NCBI GenBank assembly: GCA_028688515.1
Contig: JAQTXZ010000001.1
Coordinates: forward strand, 744,001-808,000
Length of the DNA stretch: 64,000 nucleotides
Reading direction: 5' to 3'
Source of the DNA: Patescibacteria group bacterium
GTDB taxonomy: Bacteria > Patescibacteriota > Patescibacteriia > 2-12-FULL-60-25
Below the pieces are notes generated by a model. That model searched no databases, was not told the DNA's origin, and saw only the letters and a list, made by a program, of their open reading frames with translations. A program made the translations under genes and the position numbers. Below, piece after piece: positions 37,814-44,410 of this stretch (position 1 is its first letter; every line of letters begins with the position of its first letter).

Positions 37814-37888
37814 GTGCGCCCTGAGGGATTCGAACCCCCGACCGTCAGCTTCGAAGGCTGCTGCTCTATCCAGCTGAGCTAAGGGCGC
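37812..37888 (-). tRNA. tRNA-Arg(UCG)
   Basis: Minus-strand cloverleaf with acceptor GCGCCCT/AGGGCGC, D-arm AGCTCAGCTGGATAGAGC, anticodon loop CTTCGAA (anticodon TCG) and T-arm GGGGGTTCGAATCCC. CCA is encoded (37812-37814). Confidence 0.97.
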
Positions 37889-37934
37889 TTAACTGCAACC
37901 AGTCTAAATCACATCCCAGTATCTGTCGAGAGAG

Positions 37935-37964
37935 TTGACTCTAAATTTAATTGATGACTATTAT
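37935..37964 (+). promoter_or_regulatory. Sigma70-type promoter
   Basis: TTGACT (37935-37940) and TATTAT (37959-37964), 18-base spacer, 24 bases before the start codon of the next gene. Confidence 0.6.
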
Positions 37965-37987
37965 ATTGCGCCACAAAGGAGGCGCTC

Positions 37988-38290
37988 ATGTCGATGTCAG
38001 CGATCAGCGAAAAGAAGTTCGGCCGCATCCTGAAGTCTCGATTGGGCAAGTCGTGGGAAAGGGCACTTGCCGTCTTCCGCGGATTCGACAAGGATATTGC
38101 CGTTGTTCATGCGCTGTACCACGCGTCCAACGCCAACAAAACAAGCCGCGTCCTTGATATGCTGGAGCGCCATCTCAAGAATCGCCCGCGCAAGCGGTGG
38201 TCCGCCAAGCACGAAGCAACTCAGGACAACCCCGACAAGATCCTGTTCGCCATCATCTCCCGCGACGTCCTCGGCCTTGGCCGCGAATAG
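37988..38290 (+). CDS. Small basic orphan protein
   Basis: 100 residues with AAAGGAGG five bases before the ATG. Rich in Lys/Arg and helical (EKKFGRILKSRLGKSWERAL), possibly nucleic-acid binding. Has its own promoter and terminator. Confidence 0.7.
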   Translation: MSMSAISEKKFGRILKSRLGKSWERALAVFRGFDKDIAVVHALYHASNANKTSRVLDMLERHLKNRPRKRWSAKHEATQDNPDKILFAIISRDVLGLGRE

Positions 38291-38308
38291 GCACCATAGC
38301 CTCAACCG

Positions 38309-38338
38309 TCTTGCAACCTCGCAGGCGGATTTTTTTTA
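38309..38338 (+). terminator. Intrinsic terminator, copy 1 of a repeated unit
   Basis: CCGTCT/AGGCGG stem around TGCAACCTCGC, then ATTTTTTTT. The same ~30-base sequence recurs at 39107-39138. Confidence 0.75.
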
Positions 38339-38361
38339 CATGTCATGTGCCAGATTTGTGT

Positions 38362-38390
38362 TTGACCTTCATTCAAGCATTTGCTACGTT
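38362..38390 (+). promoter_or_regulatory. Sigma70-type promoter
   Basis: TTGACC (38362-38367), 17-base spacer, TACGTT (38385-38390), ahead of the lipoprotein gene. Confidence 0.55.
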
Positions 38391-38419
38391 GAGTCCGTCC
38401 AGTGAAGGAGGTTGAGAAC

Positions 38420-39016
38420 ATGAACCGTAAATCGTTCTTCATTCTTGGATCAATTGCCCTTTCCTCAATGGGAAACGCGGGCTGTTCCCCGGGAGACAAT
38501 CGTTTGGATGCACCCGGCGAAGCGCTCGTCGAAGCTTCCACGGACGCGCCCAGTGACGCATCCATCGATGCTGCCATCATCTGTCCAAATTGCGACGAAC
38601 TGCTTACGTGGGACTCGACCGTATCCGATCACACCACCTATGGCGATATCACCACGGACAGCACATGGTCCGATTCGTACGCCTGGCAGATGCTCGACGC
38701 CTGCCCCGGTTGGAGTATCAACGAAGGTCACGAGGGCGGGATCGGCGACACTTTGGAGATCGGCACGTGCGATGGCGGCGTTGTACTCGTTTGGATAGGC
38801 GACCGGTTCTCCGCTTTCAAACTTTCACAAGGGTGGACGGGGAAAACGGACACGGGGTTCGGCATCGGATCGAGTTACGAGAATTTCATCAAGGCTTATC
38901 CGGACTACGAGAGCGATTCAACGCTGATCGACAAGGACGGCCGTGCCTCGATGAACTACACGAACGGACTCGTATTTTTCGATGATAGCCTGCTCACCCA
39001 GCTCCTCGTGTTCTGA
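38420..39016 (+). CDS. Probable lipoprotein
   Basis: 198 residues from MNRKSFFILGSIALSS, behind AAGGAGG. A lipobox (GNAGC) marks the lipidated cysteine near residue 22, followed by an Ala/Asp/Ser-rich spacer. The exterior domain (CNCDELLTWD-like Cys pair, Gly/Trp-rich) is unrecognised. Surface-anchored by inference. Confidence 0.75.
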   Translation: MNRKSFFILGSIALSSMGNAGCSPGDNRLDAPGEALVEASTDAPSDASIDAAIICPNCDELLTWDSTVSDHTTYGDITTDSTWSDSYAWQMLDACPGWSINEGHEGGIGDTLEIGTCDGGVVLVWIGDRFSAFKLSQGWTGKTDTGFGIGSSYENFIKAYPDYESDSTLIDKDGRASMNYTNGLVFFDDSLLTQLLVF

Positions 39017-39103
39017 CGCATCCCAACTTCGCGTCTGTCAGTCAACGTCGCCATCATGAGATAAGCTCGCACGCTCCATCTAACGCGTTCGAGCGCGCTC
39101 TGA

Positions 39104-39138
39104 TGCACACCGTCTTGCAACCTCGCAGGCGGATTTTT
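39104..39138 (+). terminator. Intrinsic terminator, copy 2 of the repeated unit
   Basis: CCGTCTTGCAACCTCGCAGG then CGGATTTTTTT, identical in the stem to the unit at 38309. Confidence 0.75.
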
Positions 39139-39220
39139 TTATGCGACATGTGGCACGTGATATGTGGCCCGTCAGATTGTTCGACATGTGCATGCCACGT
39201 GCCACATGCCACATTTCGTG
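39139..39220. repeat. CCACATGTGGCACGTG-type words
   Basis: Several overlapping GACATGTGGCACGTGA and TGCCACGTGCCACATGCC words form imperfect palindromes. Related stretches are at 14270-14300 and 37706-37780. Confidence 0.6.
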
Positions 39221-39304
39221 AGATAATATTAATACTATCAATCTTGGTAGGTCTGACATTCCCCCGTCGCGCAAGGCTTTGGGGGATCTTCGAGGAGGTG
39301 CGAC

Positions 39305-39586
39305 GTGCATACAAAGTTTATTGCGTATTTGGTTTCGCAGTTGCCAGTTGAGGAAACAGACCGCAAGCCCATACCGCCGAACAGGCGCCCCGTGTTCCGC
39401 AGCAGCCATCGCGGACCTGGCGCACGTTACGGCAAAGCCGATCCTGAGATGGTGAGACAGCTGGTCTTGAGCATAAACCAGCACTGCCTACTCGCGTCTG
39501 GCGGGATACTGTGGGCGGGAATCGATCTCATCCCATTTATCGCAACTCTTCCTAAAGAGGTCTCCAATGGTTCTGCCAAGAACTGA
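39305..39586 (+). CDS. Small orphan protein with a GTG start
   Basis: 93 residues. GAGGAGG six bases before GTG 39305 decides the start. One possible C-terminal hydrophobic helix (LLASGGILWAGIDLIPFIA). Unrecognised. Confidence 0.6.
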   Translation: MHTKFIAYLVSQLPVEETDRKPIPPNRRPVFRSSHRGPGARYGKADPEMVRQLVLSINQHCLLASGGILWAGIDLIPFIATLPKEVSNGSAKN

Positions 39587-39672
39587 TTCTCCTTCCCGGG
39601 GAAAACGCAAACCTCGCGTTTTCCCACGGCTCCAAGCGCTTGATGATTCGAGAGTTTGGAAGCGTACGACGC

Positions 39673-39701
39673 TTGACATTTTAGCAAATTTGTGCTATCC
39701 T
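39673..39701 (+). promoter_or_regulatory. Strong consensus promoter
   Basis: TTGACA (39673-39678), exactly 17 bases, TATCCT (39696-39701). Predicts transcription from about 39708 into a ~220-base leader. Confidence 0.75.
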
Positions 39702-39707
39702 GCTTTA

Positions 39708-39926
39708 TTCAGTATCCGGATAGCAAATTAAAATTAAATATAAGCAAAAAGCTCTGAGGAGAGAGTTTTTGGCTAAACTACGCATATTTTAGACGTATCA
39801 ATGCCATGCATTCACGTCCAATCTCGTATTTAGCTGTAAATATAGATAGAAACGGCAAGTTTTGTGTAACTCTCCCAGGGTTTAGCGAAATTCGCCGTTT
39901 TTTCGTTAAACGAAGGAGCAGGAATT
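39708..39926 (+). promoter_or_regulatory. Structured leader with a possible pseudoknot and attenuator
   Basis: An 11-bp stem, GTTTAGCGAAA (39880-39890) with TTTCGTTAAAC (39901-39911), ends just before GAAGGAG. Its loop contains GCCGTT (39894-39899), which pairs with AACGGC (39851-39856) and is followed by a T run. The two pairings form an H-type pseudoknot or compete. GAGAGAGTT (39754-39762) can pair with AACTCTC (39869-39875). Riboswitch-like layout, ligand unknown. Confidence 0.4.
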
Positions 39927-40179
39927 ATGCAGAGGAGGAATCCCCGCGTGTTGCTTGTCGCACGCGTGGGGCTGCCATACAACACAACTCGGTACAAATC
40001 TAATCAATTTACGACCGAAAGTTGCGCTGTATCCCCTGCAGAATTCCCGTTCTTTCACTTCAAAAATACCAACGTACGACGTACCACGTACAACGTACCG
40101 CGTACAAGCGTGCTAAGCCCGCTGGACCATGCGGACCATGCGGACCAAACGGTTTTCAACGTCAACTGGAGGAATCATC
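39927..40179. other. Ill-defined stretch between the leader and the zinc-ribbon gene
   Basis: An ATG at 39927 sits 8 bases after AAGGAG, but the frame it opens runs through GTACGACGTACCACGTAC words (40072-40104) and overlaps the next gene, so a real product is doubtful. It may encode a short leader peptide. Confidence 0.35.
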
Positions 40180-41268
40180 ATGACGAAGCCGAACGCTGCC
40201 AAGACCGCCGCCACCACGACGACCGCTGCCAAGCCGGACTTGCACCTGGTGAAGAAGGTGTGCAAGTGCGGAGGTGAGATCAACGGAGACCACCCAACCT
40301 GTATCCAATGCCACAAGAACGCGGACGCGGAATCCCGTGGCGTGAAACCGCTCCCCTGCATGAATGACTGCGGCAGGAAGACCACGATGTACTTCTGTGT
40401 CTTCTGTCACAAGGAGATTCTGGAGCGGCTCGGTAACACCGCGGAGGTCGTGCACATGTGGCAGATGAAGTGCCCGAACGACCCGCGCTTCAACAAGCGT
40501 GCCGATCGGTACGTGCCCGCACCGCGTGCCACCGCGCCGGCTCCCAAGCCGATCACGAAGCCGGCAGCAGAGTCCGCGCCCGTCGCGGCAGCGAGCATCG
40601 ACGATCTCGATGCCCTGCTCGAAGCGCAGCTCGAGTCGGCGGAGGAGTACGTCCAGCCGACCTACGTCAGCTACACCGAGGAGCTGGAGACGGCTCTCGA
40701 GGCGAAGCTCGCCACCATCGAGGACTGCGACGACGTGCAGCCCGTCGACTACGGCCCCGTCGTCAAGGATATCAAGGGATACCTTGCGAGGTTCGTCGTT
40801 GTCGGACATGACGTTCCTGCAGAGCCCGCGCCGGCAAGGAAGTTGAGCCCGGCCGAGCAGAGAGCGACCGAGATCCGTGCCGAGGCACGGAAGATCCATA
40901 CCGAGGGCAGGGTTGCCGCCCTGTTTGCAGCCGGAGCTGTCGTGCGCACCAAGAAGATCAAGCTCGACGACCTGGGTGAGTTCGAGGATCCACATTTGGA
41001 CGTGACGTACAAGAACGTCCGGTGCGATATCTTCGACCCAGCTCGCGACGCTCTCATCAAGAATGCTCGCAAGGAGCTGGAGCGTCGGGTGCGGGCCGAG
41101 AAGGCCTTCAACGCCAAGCGGTCGTGCGAGGCCTCCCAACGCCTCACGTCCGACATGCTCCAGAACGGCAAGCCGCAGCGCAAGCCCGAATCCAAGAAGG
41201 GTAAGGGCGGCAAGAAGGGCGGCAAGGCCGAGCAGTCCGGCGGCAAGGGGCGCAAGAGCAGCAAGTAG
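40180..41268 (+). CDS. Zinc-ribbon protein with a Lys/Gly-rich tail
   Basis: 362 residues from MTKPNAAKTAATTTTAAKPD; GGAGG seven bases before decides the start. Two Cys clusters, CKCGGEINGDHPTCIQC and CMNDCGRKTTMYFCVFC, look like zinc ribbons. An Ala/Pro linker, acidic and helical segments follow, and a tail rich in KKGKGGKKGG suggests nucleic-acid binding. GC-rich compared with neighbours. Confidence 0.7.
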   Translation: MTKPNAAKTAATTTTAAKPDLHLVKKVCKCGGEINGDHPTCIQCHKNADAESRGVKPLPCMNDCGRKTTMYFCVFCHKEILERLGNTAEVVHMWQMKCPNDPRFNKRADRYVPAPRATAPAPKPITKPAAESAPVAAASIDDLDALLEAQLESAEEYVQPTYVSYTEELETALEAKLATIEDCDDVQPVDYGPVVKDIKGYLARFVVVGHDVPAEPAPARKLSPAEQRATEIRAEARKIHTEGRVAALFAAGAVVRTKKIKLDDLGEFEDPHLDVTYKNVRCDIFDPARDALIKNARKELERRVRAEKAFNAKRSCEASQRLTSDMLQNGKPQRKPESKKGKGGKKGGKAEQSGGKGRKSSK

Positions 41269-41330
41269 AACGCGAAACGTCGAAATCAGACGTCACGCGA
41301 TGCACGTGAAACGTCGTACATTTACCTACA

Positions 41331-41440
41331 CAGGCTTGAGCGCATCGTCGGTCCTCGATGAGCGCTCGCCTCAACTGAGCTTCTGTCAACCACAAACAAT
41401 CTCGTCCTTTACACGGACGGGAGCTCTGAGAGGAGAAAGG
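41331..41440 (+). promoter_or_regulatory. Hairpin leader, copy 1
   Basis: GAGCGCATCG...CGATGAGCGCTC hairpin at 41338-41367, then CCTCAACTGAGCTTCTGTC and a ribosome-binding site (GAGAGGAG) for the next gene. Copy 2 at 42083. Confidence 0.55.
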
Positions 41441-41442
41441 TC

Positions 41443-41808
41443 ATGGAAGTCGTTTTGGCTGAGACCGTGAAAGAGGCATTAAACGAAACGTGCTACGGCT
41501 GCGAAGGATGCCTTCGGCATCACTTCGTGCAGTTGCTTGCGGACCGGTTGCCGATGATCGTGGCACCCAACACGTTCATCACTTGTGCGTTGTTGCTGAT
41601 CCATGATCTGCGCAACGGATTAGCGGCGAGCAACCGTCACAGCGACGCATTTCGAGACATGCCGCCGCTCGTCTTCGACGCTCTGATCGACGAGCTTCCG
41701 GAGGTGGCAAGCATCGCTCTGCCTTCGAGCATGGCGGCGTGCGCGGAAGCGCATCTCGCCTGGCTCCAGCGCGACGCCGGGTCGTTGTTGAAAGACAGGA
41801 CATCATAG
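41443..41808 (+). CDS. Orphan protein with a Cys pair
   Basis: 121 residues; N-terminal ALNETCYGCEGCLRHHF holds a CxxCxxC-like cluster, the rest is helical. Behind a hairpin leader and a good ribosome-binding site. Unrecognised. Confidence 0.6.
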   Translation: MEVVLAETVKEALNETCYGCEGCLRHHFVQLLADRLPMIVAPNTFITCALLLIHDLRNGLAASNRHSDAFRDMPPLVFDALIDELPEVASIALPSSMAACAEAHLAWLQRDAGSLLKDRTS

Positions 41809-41905
41809 GTGGTCAACGCAACATGTACTGCTGACGTTTGAAATGCCGAGGGAGATTGCCGCGCTACGTCGGACTCCACTCGCAAAGAAAAGAAGGCAAG
41901 AAACA

Positions 41906-42070
41906 ATGAAGAAGATTCCCGTGTTCGGAATCGTGTCCCTCATCATCCTTTTGTCGGTCATCGCGGTCAAGGAGGGAATGTGGGGCACCGTGGAGTTGGT
42001 CGGGCACTACATCTACGTGGTGCTCAACTTCCTCTGCATGTGTTTCAACTGGGTCGTCGGCATTGGCTGA
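41906..42070 (+). CDS. Tiny membrane protein
   Basis: 54 residues from MKKIPVFGIVSLIILLSV, with one or two hydrophobic helices. The start is uncertain; longer forms begin at 41843. Confidence 0.45.
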   Translation: MKKIPVFGIVSLIILLSVIAVKEGMWGTVELVGHYIYVVLNFLCMCFNWVVGIG

Positions 42071-42082
42071 TCGCCCGGACTC

Positions 42083-42150
42083 ACAGGCTTGCAGCGCATC
42101 GTCGGTTCTCGACATGCGCTCGCCTCAACTAAGCTTCTGTCGATAAGACG
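42083..42150 (+). repeat. Hairpin leader, copy 2, without a gene
   Basis: CACAGGCTTGCAGCGCATCG matches the 41331 leader; its hairpin AGCGCAT...ATGCGCT (42093-42120) keeps pairing despite base changes. It ends in GAGAGG but no reading frame follows, so it is an orphan copy. Confidence 0.55.
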
Positions 42151-42171
42151 GGATCTTTGAGAGGAAAAAAT

Positions 42172-42262
42172 ATAAAAAATTAAGAATTATGAATTAAGAA
42201 TTGTGAATTTTGGAATAAAATAATTATTTACATTCATTCGTAATTAGTACTTCGTAATTCAT
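42172..42262. repeat. AATTAAGAATT-type words
   Basis: Runs of AAAAATTAAGAATTATGAAT and relatives, as at 13007 and 42405. Confidence 0.65.
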
Positions 42263-42274
42263 GGCTGGTTCCAG

Positions 42275-42399
42275 TTGTTCGTTACGGGCCCGCAGGGACT
42301 TGTAAAACAAAGTTTTCTGTCTTAGACGAAAGTCAAAGACAAATCTCTCTCCTCGGAAATTTTGTTCTACCTCAAACCCTGCGGACCTGTGCCGAACAA
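42275..42399 (+). ncRNA. Candidate structured RNA, ~125 nt, family unknown
   Basis: A rod-like fold with long pairing: TTGTTCG/CGAACAA (42275-42281 with 42393-42399), ACGGG/CCTGT, CCGCAGGG/CCCTGCGG (42290-42297 with 42377-42384), an 8x10 internal loop, a 12-bp stem AACAAAGTTTTC/GGAAATTTTGTT (42306-42317 with 42355-42366), and a hairpin TGTCTT...AAGACA ending in GAC-GAAA-GTC, a GNRA tetraloop. The GAAA loop favours the plus strand. The closing stem loosely resembles 6S RNA, but the element is shorter. It is flanked by repeats, not genes. Confidence 0.5.
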
Positions 42400-42404
42400 T
42401 AAAA

Positions 42405-42480
42405 AAATTAAGAATTATGAATTTTGGAATATAAAAAACATCTTCATTAATTCTTAATTATTAATTCTTAATTCATAATT
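42405..42480. repeat. AATTATGAATT-type words
   Basis: Same family as 42172-42262; together they bracket the structured RNA. Confidence 0.65.
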
Positions 42481-42484
42481 AGCT

Positions 42485-44410
42485 TCATTTCCTAATAACA
42501 CCCTTACCGACCGCGCCTTCGTCGTTTTGTAAATCAGTATTCAATGCTTTTAATGTTTGTGAAATATTTTCTTTCAGTACTTCGTCAAAAACCTGAAACG
42601 ATGCATCGCCCGCAAGATCGACGAACTTACCGCTGTCGGAAGAAATCGGCGTAAGCGCAACTTCAAACTGCACCTGCGCATCTTGAACCTCTTCCGGTAA
42701 ACGATTCAAAGACCAACTGACCGTTCTGGTGTTATTATCATAGATCAATTCTCCGGCCGTGCTGGTGCTTAAAGAAACAAAATCAACATTACGAGGTAAA
42801 ACGCTTTTTACTGAAAGATCTTTTAACGAATGAACGCGCTTATCTATATTCCAAAAAATACGATAATGCGTCGCCTGGCCGACTTGCGGCGGCAGCGGTC
42901 CGGATCCTACGGGAACGCCTTCGTCTGAAAAGTATCTGGCCTCGGCGGAAAGCTTCGCGTCTGTTTTTAATTTAAAAACCATGGGAACAATTTGAATCGT
43001 GCGATTTACTTTTGTACCGCCGATTGATTCGATGTTCGCAAAAACCGTGGCGCGGACAGCTAACAGCCCTGCGCCGGCAGCATCTGCGGACAACGGAACT
43101 GAAAAGTCCAGTGAACCGTCCGAGCGCGGCGCCATCTCTTTTAAGGCGGGCAGAGTAGTTCCGTCCCAAACCAAGGCCTGATCTTTTTGCGTCGAACTGG
43201 CGGCGTTTCCAAGTTTGTTCCAATCAATCAATGCGGGTACAACTGACGCAGAGTCATCCAGATTTACAGTTTCGAGCATCAAACGCAGGCTGATATTTTT
43301 TAGCGGCTCGTCGGCTGTATTTTCGTATCCCAAAGTGAACTGTAAATTATTTCCGTATGCAACGCTGCGCTCGGCCGCGTTGGAACCATTGACGAAAAGC
43401 TTAAGCGAAAGATCGCCGGCTAAAACAGGAAAAGACTCTTCCGTTGTTTGCATCGGTTTAAATATATTGTCAGCACCGACAGTGCCGGTTTGAGCGGAAA
43501 CCTTTGCCTGACCGCCAAAACCCGAAGCGAATACGCCGTTGACCGTAATAACCGTCGAACTCCCGGCTGCTAAAGTTGATAATGTTTTGCGAAAAACTCT
43601 GTTATCAACCGCAACGCCGCTGCTTGCTGTTTCCAGAATCGTGAGACCTTCCGGCAGAGTCATGCGGGCCTCCAAACCATCCAAAGCATCAGATCCCTTA
43701 TTGTGAATTTTATAAACAAAACTGATTTCATCACCCGGTACGGCTTTTTCGGGAGCAACCATCTCACCTTCCAAAACAGTTTCGGAAAAAGTTATTTGTT
43801 CAGTCGCTAAAGCTTCAAGATTGCCGGATGAACCGGCCGGCTTATAAGTGGCCACCGCCTGGATGGCCGAAAGCGCACCCAAAGAACCTAAGAATTTTCC
43901 TTTTACAGAAATAATCCCTTTTTCTTCTGCCGCCAAATCGCCTATCTTCCAGACCATATTTTGATCCGCCGGTTTTGGATTAAATTCCGTTGGCACAAAA
44001 TCCGACGGAAAATTCGCCCTAACCTCCACCGAAGAAATCGGCGAACGCAAAGGATTATAATAATTTATAAAATACGTCGTCTCTTCGCCTAAGGTAATCT
44101 GTACCGGTCCCTCAACGCTTAAAACCAATCCGTTGCCGCTGAAAACATCGAAAGATTTAAAAAACAAAAATCCGGACCAGGCCGCGCCGCACAAAACCAA
44201 AATACCTACGGGGATACCGATGGCCGCCCAAAGCCAGCGGTAACTTTTTTTAATCACCAAATGCGCCATGTCCACTTCTCCTTCCTGACCCCCCTCTTGC
44301 ACTTGAAAAATCGTACGCAAACTATCTTCCACTTCTTGGTCGCGCTTAATAATCTCCGCTTTTACTTCGGAAAAGTTGGGCGGAAGATTTTTTTTATTTT
44401 TGTGCAACAT
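42485..44410 (-). CDS. Membrane-anchored protein with DUF11-like repeats
   Basis: 641 residues from MLHKNKKNLPPNF. One TM helix near residue 70 (AAIGIPVGILVLCGAAWSGF) is followed by an exterior of repeated beta domains (SVEGPVQITLGEETTYFINY, EISFVYKIHNKGSDALDGL, LQFTLGYENTADEPLKNISL), the DUF11/CARDB-like pattern of surface proteins. Start overlaps the DUF4012 stop by 17 bases. Likely cell-surface structural. Confidence 0.75.
   Translation of the reverse strand: MLHKNKKNLPPNFSEVKAEIIKRDQEVEDSLRTIFQVQEGGQEGEVDMAHLVIKKSYRWLWAAIGIPVGILVLCGAAWSGFLFFKSFDVFSGNGLVLSVEGPVQITLGEETTYFINYYNPLRSPISSVEVRANFPSDFVPTEFNPKPADQNMVWKIGDLAAEEKGIISVKGKFLGSLGALSAIQAVATYKPAGSSGNLEALATEQITFSETVLEGEMVAPEKAVPGDEISFVYKIHNKGSDALDGLEARMTLPEGLTILETASSGVAVDNRVFRKTLSTLAAGSSTVITVNGVFASGFGGQAKVSAQTGTVGADNIFKPMQTTEESFPVLAGDLSLKLFVNGSNAAERSVAYGNNLQFTLGYENTADEPLKNISLRLMLETVNLDDSASVVPALIDWNKLGNAASSTQKDQALVWDGTTLPALKEMAPRSDGSLDFSVPLSADAAGAGLLAVRATVFANIESIGGTKVNRTIQIVPMVFKLKTDAKLSAEARYFSDEGVPVGSGPLPPQVGQATHYRIFWNIDKRVHSLKDLSVKSVLPRNVDFVSLSTSTAGELIYDNNTRTVSWSLNRLPEEVQDAQVQFEVALTPISSDSGKFVDLAGDASFQVFDEVLKENISQTLKALNTDLQNDEGAVGKGVIRK

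Noticed and set aside
40162-41139. Long minus-strand frame opposite the zinc-ribbon gene
   Set aside because: Shadow frame in GC-rich DNA; the plus strand has the ribosome-binding site and Cys clusters.
42275-42399. tmRNA or SRP RNA
   Set aside because: No tRNA-like ends or tag frame, and the SRP GGAAGGAAGCA-type motif is missing.
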